From positions 18,944,760-19,008,759 of the forward strand of contig OY756969.1 of the NCBI GenBank assembly GCA_963580455.1: 64,000 bases of DNA, in the 5' to 3' direction. The notes beneath the pieces were generated by a model that saw nothing but the letters and a program-made list of their open reading frames with translations, was not told where the DNA came from and searched no databases. Each line of letters opens with the position of its first letter. Position 1 is the first letter of the stretch. This DNA is from Euonymus europaeus. Its lineage: Eukaryota > Streptophyta > Magnoliopsida > Celastrales > Celastraceae. The position numbers were made by a program, and so were the translations under genes. This document shows, piece by piece, positions 33,151 to 44,816 of the stretch.

Positions 33151-33516
33151 ACATTTTTGTTTCATCTTAAACTGCAATACATACATATAAATTGTAGTTT
33201 AGAGGTCTGTAGTACCCGATTTTTGTCCGGATAAGACTTATTTGGTCATATAAAAAAATTATTGTTCAAAAATAAATAAAATTGGTAAGGAAAAACTCAA
33301 GTTTGTATTCAAACTAGGTTCATTCTCACAAGCTCAATAAACCAAGTCCAAAAGCAAATAAAAATAATAAAAAGATAAATAGGAAAATAATGAAGGAATT
33401 CGGTTGGGACTCTTGATCCTTTTGTTAGTTTCCTTCCCCATCTCAAAATCCTCCCCTCAATCCTATTGTTGTTAAACTTATCATCTTTCTCTTAGCTTTA
33501 CCTAATCCTCCTTCAC

Positions 33517-33528
33517 CTATAAATAGGT
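33517..33528 (+). promoter_or_regulatory. T1 LTR TATA box
   Basis: CCTATAAATAGG fits a plant TATA box and recurs unchanged in the 3' LTR at 48393-48404. A pyrimidine-rich leader follows about 40 bases downstream. Confidence 0.7.
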
Positions 33529-34390
33529 TTCTTTTTCACCATAAAAGGGAGACTTTTTTTTTTTGGGGAGGAATCGCATCTCTCTCTTGGAGCTCTTCGA
33601 CTCATCTCTTCACTTCTTTCACTACCAGCCGTCACTATCAGGAAAAAAGAGACTTCTAAAAAGAGTGGAACGTTGCCTCTTCAACTCCTCTCTCTACCTC
33701 AATAGCCCGAGTCCTCTTCATCTCCACTCAAACCGTTCCTTCTCCTTAAAGAAAACCGAAATCTTCTTTCTTTTTCCCTACCACCTGCCACACTACGCCC
33801 ATTCTCTCCATCTCTCTCTACTGTTAACAAGCATGGCCTTCTCCTTGCCCAGCAATACCATCACTTGATTCTTCCTTCTCACATCATTTGGTTCATCACC
33901 ACGCATCACCCGGTCACTACCTACACCATCAGTACATCTTTCGTTCAGTATTCTCACAAATCTTGGTTTTTTTGTAAGTGTTACCCTGCCCATGAACTGT
34001 CATACAGTAGATATATATATATATACACTTTACTGTTTGGATATTATATACACATGTGGATGTATTATACATATGAGTTGTTGGTTATAGGCTATAGTAA
34101 TTCTATGTGATGATGTGTCTTTAATATATGTACCTTGTTATGGTGTTATCTATGATACATGTAGATATATTGCATGAGATAACTGTAAGGTGTACATCTA
34201 TATATATGTGAATGTTGAGTCTATATATATATATTATATGTACATGTATATGACGATATATGGATAGGCGGCTGTGTATGTATTTGTTTATATTAATAGG
34301 TTTGTATGTGATGCCATGTATGTATATTGTGTGTTCATATTGTTTGGATTTGATAAATCAATAGTTGATCCTTAGCAAATTACCGAATCA

Positions 34391-34711
34391 AATACCAAAA
34401 GTTGGTATTCTTAGGGACGTTTCAATGCCATAATTTGGAATTTTAAGGATTCAAATACGATAAGTTGGTGCCTTTTTTTTAAAACCTACCAAAAGTTGGT
34501 AGCGAATTCACGTTGGTGATAAATAAACCATTTATTTTCGATGTTTCTACGAATGATTGGTTTTTTTTTTCTTTTTAATGTAATTAATTTATTTTTCCTT
34601 TATGGTCAATAGTTGACCTAAACTTGTTTTTTAAAAATATTTCCAAAGACTATCATAAGTTGATAGTGTTTCAAAATATCAAATTTCTTTTAAAATTATC
34701 ATAAGTTGATA
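34391..34711. repeat. Five short inverted repeats in T1 LTR
   Basis: AATACCAA-AAG-TTGGTATT (34391-34409, 8-bp stem), a weaker copy TACGATAAGTTGGTG (34456-34470), CTACCAA-AAG-TTGGTAG (34486-34502), ACTATCA-TAAGT-TGATAGT (34649-34667) and TATCA-TAAGT-TGATA (34697-34711). All share the core AAGTT between short complementary arms. Confidence 0.88.
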
Positions 34712-35152
34712 GTGTTTTATAAAACCTTCTTTTTATCAAAATGGGCAATGTTTTCCCACACAAAAATAGCTTTGCTACTCATCTAAAATTATTTCATGTT
34801 TCTTTCATAGAAATTATGAGAACTAAAGATGAGACACCAATTTTTTAAACAAATTATATCATTTTTAAAATCATGTCTTGCAAAGGGCAAGTTTTCGTAG
34901 GGTAGTCATCTAATTAATAAGGTAACTATTTTTTTTAAAATAGGTGTTATGGGGTGCTAATACCTTCCTCATGCTCAATCGACTCCCGTTCCCTTGTTCT
35001 CTGGTTCGCATGTTTTCTTTGGTGTCCAATTGCACCTTAAATCAATTGGTGGCGAATCTCGATTTTTTTTTCTTCTATATTTTGTGTTTCGAGATAATAT
35101 TATTTTATAGGAATATTTCGCCGATCCGTGTTGTGACCTTAGTTGCAACAAC

Positions 35153-35170
35153 TGGTGACTCTGCTGGGGA
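35153..35170 (+). other. T1 primer-binding site
   Basis: TGGTGACTCTGCTGGGGA starts two bases after the LTR end. It has the TGGCGACTC.GCTGGGGA form that I associate with Tat/Ogre elements; the priming tRNA (I believe an Arg type) is from memory and not proven here. Confidence 0.75.
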
Positions 35171-35855
35171 CAAGAGGTTTTTAAAGCCTTAGAGGGTCAA
35201 GCCTGTATGATTAATTGATGATTACCTCTATTTTTTTATATTTTGTAACAAGTTATTTGTTTGTTCTATCTTGTGATTTATATGTTTTCTTGCAAATCTA
35301 TCTTTACACATTCGTACTCACTACAGCCTACCACCCGGGCTCTACCTCTAGCATTAGAGAGGGTTGACTACTATTCTTGTGAGATTCCGTTTCCGCATGG
35401 ATAGTGGAAAACATCCTCACCGGATTGACTTCCCTTAAAAGTTAGGGGAAGAGTTTTTGTCTCAATAGTTGAGATTTAAAAGCAACATGATCCGGGACCT
35501 CGCGATGTAGTTAGATAAGCCTACTCATTCATTTGACAAACTCTAAATCATGATTGAAATTTTTAGAAGTTTATGCTACTTTATGGCATGACATATTTTA
35601 TTCATTGTGGAATTTATTTATTTATTATTATTTTCTATACTACCTTAAATCGTTACTAACATGCTTCGCCCATGTTTTCTTTTGCATCTACATTCACATA
35701 GGCATAGTCATTGTAGTTTGGTTCAATAATACTTGCGAAACATCATGGCATCAGGGATTTCCACATGTAGAAAGATTGACATCTATGAAGCAAGGGCAGA
35801 GTTGAGTAAAATGCAATATGAGCATGGAGATAGCTTGATAGGAGATATTTTATAA
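35171..35855 (+). other. T1 leader before ORF1
   Basis: Noncoding leader with no conserved domain. A short AT-rich part (35574-35650) and CCACCCGGGCTCTACC (about 35332-35347) are the only striking stretches. It ends at a stop (35853-35855) in the ORF1 frame. Confidence 0.6.
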
Positions 35856-35909
35856 CCAAGGGTAATAAAAACAGAGTTCTCAAAGCATACATGGCCGCGA
35901 CTGGTAGGT

Positions 35910-37781
35910 TTGTGGGCACGAGTAAGTCCGAAATTGGGTCCAGAATTTTCGAAGAAATATGGCAATATTGGAAGTTTGATAAGGGTTGCTACACCAATAA
36001 CATTGCTCCAAGCAGCCACGCCCTATTGGGATCAAGCATACAGGTGCTTCACATTCAGGCGAATAGACTTTTCACCCACAATTGAGGAATACGCACAACT
36101 ATTGCAACTAGAGCCTCATAATAAAAAGATGTATTATTTTCATGAAAATATAATAGCTGAAAAGATTGTTGCTAGAATTATGGAACGAGAAACCGATGAG
36201 ATTAGAAGAATGGGTTCACTAAAAGGTGGCAAATGGTGTTTTCCAATTGATGAGTTGATGAAGTATGTTGAGGAGAAACCAAATACCCTATTACGACAGT
36301 CTGCATTGGCACTTGCCATAAATGGGGTTATATTGTTTCCTTGCACTCAAGGGTATGTTGAAGGGAGGGTGATTAAGTTTTTCAGCCAAGTAGACCGGGG
36401 CATGAATCCGGTTCCGGCAATAATATGTGAGACGCTTCGTTCTCTTAATTTCTGCCGCCACAATAAGAAAGCAAGGTTTAATGGATGCTCAGCCTTACTC
36501 GGAGTTTGTTTAGTAAGTCACCTTCAATATTATAAGCAGCTTGATGTCCCAAGAATTGCTTTTAAGAACTATACTAGGCCGGAAAGAAGACCAATATGGG
36601 AATTCACCGAAGCAAAATGGAGACATGGATATCCAAGTATCGAGGAATGGGAAGAGTTTTTGCAATCAGTGGATGTTCATAATATTGACGGAAGGGCACC
36701 TTGGTTCTTGCCAGATGCATTTTTGTACAGATTTGGAGATTTTCCTTGGGTCCCTTTACTAGGCCCATGGGGGGCAGTTAGTCAAGCACCAGCTTTAGTA
36801 TTCCGTCAGATGGGATCAAATCCTTGCATCCCGGCTACTCATGGTTTGCTAGATTTTGAATTTTCTTATGATGACGGAGAGGATCCCGACTTAATCATAC
36901 CAAAAGTACGAAGCGTACTTAAGGCATGGAAAGACCTCAAGACTACTAATCGTGAAAAGCGCACATCTGATGGGACTTTGGTGTACTTTAGATGGCATGA
37001 AAAAAGAGGCAAGACTACTTCAGAGGGCAATGTACAAAATAAATGCAACTACGAAGAAAGGACAAGTGGATCGCATATTACAACAGAGGAAAGTGGAATG
37101 AAACCTCAAAGTAATGAGCATATTGGCCAAAGAAGAAAAAGACACAGTGTTGAAGAAGATGAAGACCTAACTGCAAAGAAGATTGAGAATCTAGAAAAAG
37201 CGTTACAAAAGGTAACTCAAGAAGCTGATCACAAAAGAAAATATGGATTGATAAAAGAAGAATTATCTAGAGCCAAGTTACAAGAGGAAGAAGAGATGAA
37301 CGAATTAGAAAGAGTGAGTAGAGAAAGGATGCATCTAGAGCAAGATAATTTACAGATACGAATGGAACTCCAAAAAGTAAATGAGGAAAGGTCACAAGCA
37401 ATGGAAGAAGCAAAATCTTGGAAGCTCAAACACCAGAACGTTGAGCACGTGAATATCACAATGGAAGTAGCACATCAGACTTTGCTTAGACAAAGACAAT
37501 TTGAGGTGGCCGAGTTAACTGATCAAAATGAGGCATTACTTCAAGGCCTCGTAGAGAGTCGTGAAGCACGTGCAACACTCACGCGTCGGATTGGGATGGC
37601 AATGTGTCAGGTGACAAAGTTGTCCAATTGGGCTATTTCTTTTGAAAGGGAAGCTGCAAAGTTGTGTCAGAATGAAGCACTTCAAGGTCCAGAATTTGAG
37701 AAAGTCTCACAATTCTTGGACTGTCTTCGTAAAGATTTAGAGATAATTGGAGGGCTCCAGCATGGCGGATTTCCAAATTAG
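35910..37781 (+). CDS. T1 ORF1, DUF7745-like N-terminus plus coiled coil
   Basis: One open frame of 623 codons, the longest in the window. Residues 1-345 resemble the plant DUF7745 / mobile-domain-like proteins carried as an extra ORF by Ogre elements (GPEFSKKYGNIG, YRCFTFRRIDFSPTIEEY, RAPWFLPDAFLYRFGDFPW). A basic patch GQRRKRHS (about 406-413) may be a nuclear signal. Residues 420-510 form a charged coiled coil with Leu/Glu/Lys heptads. The function in Ogre is unknown. Codon 1 here is TTG; the frame is open back to 35856 with no ATG, and an ATG at 35891 lies in a frame shifted by one, so either the start is lost or a frameshift removed it. The stop is TAG at 37779-37781. Confidence 0.85.
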   Translation: MWARVSPKLGPEFSKKYGNIGSLIRVATPITLLQAATPYWDQAYRCFTFRRIDFSPTIEEYAQLLQLEPHNKKMYYFHENIIAEKIVARIMERETDEIRRMGSLKGGKWCFPIDELMKYVEEKPNTLLRQSALALAINGVILFPCTQGYVEGRVIKFFSQVDRGMNPVPAIICETLRSLNFCRHNKKARFNGCSALLGVCLVSHLQYYKQLDVPRIAFKNYTRPERRPIWEFTEAKWRHGYPSIEEWEEFLQSVDVHNIDGRAPWFLPDAFLYRFGDFPWVPLLGPWGAVSQAPALVFRQMGSNPCIPATHGLLDFEFSYDDGEDPDLIIPKVRSVLKAWKDLKTTNREKRTSDGTLVYFRWHEKRGKTTSEGNVQNKCNYEERTSGSHITTEESGMKPQSNEHIGQRRKRHSVEEDEDLTAKKIENLEKALQKVTQEADHKRKYGLIKEELSRAKLQEEEEMNELERVSRERMHLEQDNLQIRMELQKVNEERSQAMEEAKSWKLKHQNVEHVNITMEVAHQTLLRQRQFEVAELTDQNEALLQGLVESREARATLTRRIGMAMCQVTKLSNWAISFEREAAKLCQNEALQGPEFEKVSQFLDCLRKDLEIIGGLQHGGFPN

Positions 37782-38041
37782 GGATTAGTTTCTTACATCC
37801 AATAATGACTGTCATGTAACAGTACAAGTTGCTTTAATGGAATGGTGTTTTGTTTCTATTATTGTTTCAAAATGCAATGACTACATAGGATTCACATTAA
37901 AGCACAAGCATGCATTTAATAAATAAAAAAAACACAGACTAATAATGTCACATTCTTCATCACAGGTTTAGTTTATCATCAATCATAGCTCCCAAAAATC
38001 AGCAACGTCATCCCTATCATACTCGCTTGCAATCACGAATC
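37782..38041 (+). other. T1 spacer between ORF1 and gag
   Basis: AT-rich spacer with no frame of note. It may hold splice or reinitiation signals, but none is clear. Confidence 0.5.
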
Positions 38042-39597
38042 ATGGAAGAGTCACAAAAACAAAGTGAAGACATTCAAAACGGGGATCAGGGGCAAAATCG
38101 AGAACTAGTTGAAATGAAAGAATAGATTGCTTTTCTTGTTAAACAAATGGCCTTGCTGACAAAGGGGAAAGAGGTTGCAGAAAGTTTGGCACCCAATGCA
38201 GTCATAGGGAAACATGTTTACCCAAGTACGCCCACTTACCCTCCTGGCTACACGCATGTTTATACTCAACTCCCACAAGAAGCAAATAAAGTTTCACAAC
38301 ATGTTATAAACCAACCTCAGATACATGTTCCTCCAATTCGCATCCCTCAATGAGGGGAATTGTTTCAAACAAATCAAGATACTGCTGGACATGTGGATGC
38401 TAATGGAATGCCTGTGGTCGAAATAGCAAATGTTGAAAACCATGATGAAGGAGATTTGACAAATGATGCAATCAAGAAACTAGAAAAGCGAGTAAGGGTT
38501 ATGGAAGGCTTTAACACCTTTGAAGCACTAAACCCGAAGAATCTATGTTTGGTGAAAGATTTGAACATCCCACATGACTTTCAATTGCCAAAATTCAGTC
38601 TCTTTGACGGCACAGGTGTTCCTTTCGATCATTTGACTATGTACTGTCGTCGTATGCAGCCATATGCAAATAATGACAAATTATTTGCATATGACAAATA
38701 ATGGCGGCACAGTTTTGTCATGGGAAGATTTAGCCGAATCGTTTATGAAGCAATACAAACACAACGAGGAAAAAATCCCAACTGTTTATGATCTCCAAAA
38801 TACAGCGATGACAGAAGGAGAGAGCTTCAAGGAATATGCTCACCGCTGGAGAAATTTGGCAGCTCAAATAACTCCACCTCTCTCAGAAAGGGATTTACTC
38901 AATGCCTTTACTTATGCTCTCCAAGAACCTTACACTTCTAAGTTAGTTGGGGGTGGCCACAGTGATTTGGCGGACATAATACAAGCAGGTGAACGTGTGG
39001 AGAGATGTATAAAAATAGAAAATTTGTATATCTCTGCTCTAGAAAAGTTAGACCAACAAAAGAGTGTTAAGGGAAAGAAAAAAGAGAATGAAGTACATTC
39101 TGTGAATTTTGATTCTTCACAGGTCACCTATAGTGCTCCAACTTCAAATTATCGTCTGAGTAACGCTCCTAGAATGTCAAGTCCAGGCACATACCATCCT
39201 CCTCAAGGCAGTTACCAACCCGAATACAACTCTCAGCCTCCTAGTCAATACACCCATAATTCAAATACTTACCAAAATTCACGTTCTAACCAAAGAAGGC
39301 AAGTTGAACATTTTGATCTTATACCTATGACGTACGCGGAATGTTTTACCAAACTAGAAGCCCAAGGGGAAGTAGTACCAGTTCTGGGAAGAGTTCACCA
39401 ACCACCATATCCTCCATGGTATGACCCAAATTCCACGTGTCTCTATCACGGGGGTGCACCCGGCCATTCAATAGAAACATGCTTGACATTCAAAAGGTTA
39501 ATACAAGGAATGATTGAAGCAAAATGGTTCGATCTAAATGGTGTGGACAAGCCGAATGTCAACAACAATTCATTACCTAATCATGAGAATACGGGGG
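38042..39597 (+). pseudogene. T1 gag, broken and cut by a solo LTR
   Basis: From ATG 38042 (MEESQKQSEDI) the frame is stopped by TAG (38123-38125) and TGA (38351-38353), then shifts near 38690. Recognisable phrases: IPHDFQLPKFSLFDGTG (38566-38616), then, in the next frame, WEDLAESFMKQYKHN, ESFKEYAHRWRNLAAQI and GERVERCIK, the plant gypsy retrotransposon-gag fold. The middle segment between LFAYDK and the second frame is short, suggesting a small deletion. A degenerate knuckle C-L-Y-H-x4-GH-x4-C occurs near 39450-39481. The frame then runs into the solo LTR. Gag would form the particle; this copy is inactive. Confidence 0.85.
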
Positions 39598-39602
39598 TGA
39601 AC

Positions 39603-41678
39603 TGTGATGCCCCGGTCCGGGCACGCCACGGGTGCCCTCCGGCACCGTCCTAGGCCGCTAGTGCGATCATCCGGCGGACCGGAAATCTGGCGGCATCTCC
39701 CCGTATATCGGAGAGTCCCTGCCTGCATCAGAAAATGCACAGCAATAAATATACAATCCATCACACTAGCAACCTAGCCAGGCCTCAGGCCTCAATCACA
39801 TGCAATCATGATCTTAGGGGCCTCAGGCCATCCACTACCAGCATGCACAAACTGATAGTAAAAATCAAATCATCAATTTCATGATATCATATAACCATAA
39901 AATCAACTCAGCATACATCATGCATACACCCTCTGGTGCCAAATGGTTATAAGATTATTATGAATAAACATCAATACATCATATACAAAATACGTGCTTA
40001 GAGTATCTCTCTAGCACCCACATCCTATCCAGGGCCATCCATGTCACATCCCGCTCTCACTGATCCGCTCCACTAGTACTTGTACCTGTACCAGTATCAC
40101 CTGTGGGAAGGAATGAAAATAGAGGGTGAGCAAGAAGCTCAGTAGGGTTATGAGTAACATGAGTATAAGGCCAAATCTGAAACAATAGGCTATGCAACAA
40201 TATGAAACCTACCACATGCACGTATACTCAACAATCACATAGAACATCAACCCGGGCAATCCCCTCAATGAGCAAACATCATCGATACCATAGCTCGTTC
40301 CATGTAATATCGAATGTGAGCAAAACTCACCAAATTAACTCATCAATATCATGGTCGCTAACCATGACTATTGAACAGGAGCAAGCTCCCCAACATCAAC
40401 GCTCTTGGATTACCCGGTTGCGTGATCCTACCATGCCCACACCACTTCAGGCAAGGTCACTCATGAACCATACCTCTAGTGCGTTATCCTACTTGGAGTT
40501 CACTTGACTCGGTGGTAACTCTCATCACCTCGTCATCCCTCCAAGTAGCTTTCAAGAATCCTAAGGAGACTCGAGTCCATACCCGGTCCCCCATGCAACT
40601 CTAATGCATTAATGTCATGACATGCCGAAAGGATATATATATGAACAACCTACATATATATATATATATACATAACTACCATGATGCATGAACGGAAAAT
40701 CACATCGTGCCCATAGGTGATGGAACACACATATTCGATAATGCAAAATCAAGAATTAACAACATTTCACAAGAAGGCTCATTTCCCCTTAGAAGCAATT
40801 AAGGCGGAAACACAAATAAATGACCAATGAAGAATCAAAACGCTCTTTAGAATATCGAGAATAAACGATAGAAAGAAAGGTTGGAAATCCCCTAGCTCGT
40901 GTCGAGCAATTTACCACAAATCCCCAAATTCCGTTCCTAGGGTTTCGGTTTGCCCAAACCTACAATGTGGCGAAACCGAACCCTCACACGCATCAATATA
41001 TCAACCACAACTCATATAAACATCAATTAAATCAATAAATTCGAAATCACTTACTTCTCTCTCTTGAAATTTCTTCCAAAATCCTCCAAACTCACTCCAA
41101 GCTCAACTCAACTCCAAAACACAAACCAATCTACATAAACATCCAAAATCAACCTATAATCAACATATCTAAAGCATAGAGCTCATCTCCCTAAGAATCA
41201 AACGAATCTACAAAAACCTAGAAATTTCAAAAACTATGGAAAACTTACCAAAACTCCAAAATCCACCTTGAATCTTCCTTGATAAGCTTCAAGAGTCTCC
41301 AATCCACAATCCCCAAGCCAAACTCTTGCTAAAACCTCTTTCTCTCTCTTCTTCTCTCTCTAGTCGGGCTCCCAAGTGTTGGAATGCCCAGAAATGTCTA
41401 TCTCTGTTTCTTAAAAACTGATTTCCCGATAGCCGTCCGGACGCCCAATTATCCGTCCGGACGGATTACTGTTCACGGAACCCAGTTTTGTTTCTCAAAT
41501 TATTTTCCGGCTCGGTCTAAGCTTCGATTTGATATATTATGGGCCCGAAACGGACATATATACTAAAAGTTATGACCCATTTACCGAACCGAGCTCAAAA
41601 CTGTTTTTTCATGACTCCATACTTCACGGATCATCCGTAATTCGACTCAAACTTAAATTTTTGGGTCGTGGTTTCACA
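39603..41678 (-). repeat. Chromovirus solo LTR in T1 gag, TSD TGAAC
   Basis: Plus-strand ends TGTGATGCCCCGGTCCGG and GTCGTGGTTTCACA. TGAAC lies at 39598-39602 and 41679-41683. It is the minus-strand counterpart of the G1 LTR (21318-23424). It has two CCGTCCGGACG palindromes (41433-41443, 41453-41464) instead of five. A (TA)n run lies at about 40655-40671. Length 2,076 bp. T1 gag is contiguous across the insertion once it is removed. Confidence 0.95.
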
Positions 41679-41683
41679 TGAAC

Positions 41684-42670
41684 TGCATTGAGAAATCTCA
41701 TGTTTTTAAGAGAAGAGTTTTGGAGATTACAATGCCACTGGGACATTTGTTTGCTATGTTAAAGGAACAAGGAATTGTTGGAACGATAAGTTCGTTCCTC
41801 CAAAGTAAACTACTAGATGTGACCAAGACTTGCAAATATCATAGTGGAATGGAGGGTCATACCATTGAAGAGTGTGAAATTTTTTAAGAGAAAGTGCAAG
41901 AGTTGATAGACTTGAGGAGAATTATTTTCGAAGAGAAAGAAAGTCGAGTAGGCCATGTCAATGTCCTCGGGGGATATTATCAAGGGCCGAGGCCAGATAA
42001 TGTGAAACCTTTTGTTTTGCAATATTCTTTAGAGGATATTCCATCAGAAGGAATGAATCATAATAAAGCATTGCACATATCAGCTATGTGTCGAGGAAAG
42101 GAAATTGCAAGTATCCTCATTGACAATGGTTCATCACTTAATGTCTTGCCGAAGGAGACTCTCAAAAAATTGCCAATCGATATGTCATATATGAGACAAG
42201 TGCCAATGGTGGTGAAAGCTTTTGATGGAACCCGTAGAGAAGTCATGGGAGAAATTGAAGTGGCATTCGAGGTGGCAAATGTGACATTCAATGTGCCATT
42301 TATAGTTATGGACATCACACCTACTTACAGCTGTTTGTTGGGCCGACGGTGGATCCATACTTTCGGAGCAGTTCCTTCATCGTTACACCAGATGCTCAAA
42401 TTTGCCCATGATGGGAGGGTATACATAGTGAATGGACAATATGAATGGATGGTAGCTAGTCTTTCTAATGCAGCTCACATTGATGCTCCTACTGAAGGGA
42501 TCGAGAGTTCATTTCAATCCTTTGAGATAGCCAGTGCTAGTTATATAAAGGAAGGATTTTCTCTTCCTAACCCACAAGTATCCAAAACAACCAAAGCTAT
42601 AGCCAAAACTATGTTGAAATTGGGATTCCACCCAGGGGAAGGCCTTGGCATAAATAACCAGGGAATTTGA
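41684..42670 (+). pseudogene. T1 protease with G-patch-like tail
   Basis: After the solo LTR, gag resumes with a second degenerate knuckle (CKYHSGMEGHTIEEC, about 41831-41875), then a TAA (41885-41887) and an in-frame continuation. The 258-residue frame at 41894 contains the aspartic protease with ILIDNGSSLNVLP (residues 75-87; D-x-G-S, usually D-N-G-S/A-S in Tat elements) and LGRRWIHTFGAVPSSLHQ. Its last residues MLKLGFHPGEGLGINNQG look like the G-patch often found after the protease in this lineage. TGA at 42668-42670 ends it. The protease would cut the polyprotein. Confidence 0.85.
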
Positions 42671-43108
42671 AGACCAGTAGAATTGGAAAAACACTCTGAA
42701 CGATGGGGTTTGGGTTAGAAACCCACAAAGGCAAATTGTGAAATAGCACGATCAGAGAAGCAAGCACGACGGATAGCACGCTTGGAAGGACGATAGCTAG
42801 AGATTAGGGAAAAATAAGTTCCTTGGCTCTATGATAGTTTTGTGTATGGAGGAATGAAGAACAAAATGAAGTTGACTATTACTGGGGCAATTTTTGGAAA
42901 ACTGCCATTCATAAACTCAATCGATGATACTAAGACAAGGATGGAGACTTTGTGTGATCAATTGATGGAATTTCAAGTCTCTATGGTCGAAGAAGGGCAA
43001 GGTTCAAAAGCTAGGCCATACTTTGTCATTTCTCATCCTCCAGATTTCAAGCTTAGAAATTGGACCAGTCTAGAGCTTCCAGTGCCTTTCAAGAATCTGC
43101 AAGAGTAA
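42671..43108 (+). pseudogene. T1 post-protease linker
   Basis: Reading on in the protease frame gives several stops, then the open frame 42842-43108 (MYGGMKNKMKL ... NWTSLELPVPFKNLQE). The NWTS...P ending before an intron is what I would expect at this point in Ogre elements. No enzyme motif. Confidence 0.6.
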
Positions 43109-43352
43109 TCTCAAATGCACTACCATCGTGAGCCCAGCTCTAGGCTCTCGATTGGGTCTTCCCTTTTGTACAGAGCATGCTTTACTTATTGCAAATAAAT
43201 TGCATAGCATGGCTAATGCATGTAGTTTCATCATTTATCTTCAATTCACTTCTCTTAAAATAAAGTTTTCGTGTTCTGAATTCAATGTTCATTCATTTTT
43301 ATTCCTTCCATTTCTCTTTTCCCAATTCTAGGTTATTTTATGTCTTTAACAG
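43109..43352 (+). other. Probable T1 intron between protease and RT
   Basis: The coding trace stops at about 43108 and resumes at 43353. The gap is T-rich and ends TTATTTTATGTCTTTAACAG, with a further acceptor-like TTTTCCCAATTCTAG ending at 43331. Ogre elements are reported to have a spliced intron here. The donor is not clear; a GTAATC at 43106-43111 (within GAGTAATC) is the nearest. Confidence 0.5.
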
Positions 43353-44816
43353 GCATGAAAATGATGATAACAAAGAGGATGAGCTTAACGAACCAGATTT
43401 TTATGCACCTATTAGTAATATCGAACTTGATTATGAATTTGAGGAAATTGAAATTTCACCCGAGATGTTGAGACAAGTAAATCAAGAGAAGAAAATAATT
43501 CAGCCTCACCAATAATTCATTGACATTATCAATTTAGGGACTGAGAAGGAGAAAAAAGAGGTGAAGGTTGGAACTGCCTTAAAAGGGGAAGAAAAAGAAA
43601 GATTGATAGATTTATTGCACAGTTATCAAGATATATTTGTTTGGTCATATCAAGACATGCCTGGTCTAGACACGAACATAGTAGTTCATAGGTTGCCATT
43701 GAAACCAGATTGTTCTCCAGTAAAACAAAAACCGAGGAGATTAAAGCCAGAGACGCTGTTGAAAATTAGAGATGAGGTCAAAAAATAATTTGATGAGGCT
43801 TTTTAGCAGTATCACATTATCCTGAATGGGTGGCGAATATTGTGTCAGTTCCAAAAAAGGATGGCAAAGTCCGAATGTGTGTTGATTATAGAGTCCTTAA
43901 TGGTGCAAGCCCGAAAGATAACTTCCCTCTACCCCACATTGATGTATTAGTAGACACTACAGCAGGACATTCTACTTTTTCCTCTATGGATGGTTTTTCG
44001 AGATATAATCAGATCAGAATGGCACCAGAAGATCACGAAAAAATGACTTTCATCACCCTTAGGGGAACCTTTTGTTATAAAGTTATGCCATTTGGGTTGA
44101 AGAATGCAGGAGCTACATATCAAAGGGCTATGGTTACTTTGTTTCATGATATGATGCATAAGGAAATCGAAGTATATGTTGATGATATGATAGCAAAAAC
44201 AAAGAAAAGTGAAGATCACATTGTGAATCTCCAAAAGTTGTTTGGTAGACTGAGGAAGCATCAATTAAAGTTAAATCCGGCCAAATGCACATTTGGAGCT
44301 ACTTCAAGAAAGTTGTTAGGGTTCATTGTCAATAAGAAAGGAATTGAAGTAGATCCTGACAAAGTGAAAGTAATTCTAGAAATGCTACCACCTCGCACAG
44401 AGAAGGAGATCAGAGGATTCTTAGGAAGGTTGAATTATATTTCACAGTTGACAGCCACATGTGAACCCATTTTCAAATTGTTGCGCAAGAATAGTCCAAC
44501 TGAGTGGAATGAAAATTGTCAAGTCACTTTTGAGAAGATTAAGCAGTATTTACAAAATCCACCAGTGTTAATGTCACCTATTGCAGGAAGACCATTGATT
44601 CTTTACTTGGCTATTTTAGACAACTCAATGGGATGTATGCTTGGACAACATGATTCATCTAGGAAGATAGAGCATGCCATTTACTATTTGAGTAAAAAGT
44701 TTACGAATTGTGAGATGAATTATTCTATGCTCGAAAAAACTTGTTGTTCACTAGCATGGGTTGCTCACAGACTTCGACAATACATGTTTTTATCATACTA
44801 CATGGTTGATTTCTAA
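43353..44816 (+). pseudogene. T1 reverse transcriptase
   Basis: Starts after the intron with an acidic region (DELNEPDFYAPISNIELDYE), then frame 43561-43788 (DIFVWSYQDMPGLD, VKQKPRRLKPE) and, after a TAA and a frameshift near 43788-43829, the main 328-residue frame. That frame carries VDYRVLNGASPKDNFPLPHID, YVDDMIAK (YVDD at 44175-44186), and the thumb and connection up to RNase H (HAIYYLSKKF). Sequence from 43830 is open and retains all polymerase motifs, but it ends at 44814-44816 by a frameshift. RT copies element RNA to DNA. Well kept for its age. Confidence 0.88.

Larger units (their letters stand above)
33208..35150 (+). repeat. T1 5' LTR (complete)
   Basis: It starts TGTAGTACCCGATTTTTGTC and ends TTAGTTGCAACA; length 1,943 bp. 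It is nearly identical to the surviving 3' LTR parts (48086-48921 and 62703-62802), which suggests a fairly recent insertion. It includes a pyrimidine-rich zone (33570-33850), TA-rich microsatellites (34011-34026, 34199-34235) and an inverted-repeat array at 34391-34711. The open frames in the pyrimidine-rich zone look accidental. Confidence 0.95.

Noticed and set aside
33563..33868. Open frame in the T1 5' LTR (and its partner at 48437-48655)
   Set aside because: Lies in a pyrimidine-rich LTR leader, differs between the two LTR copies because of the 31-bp indel, and has no domain.
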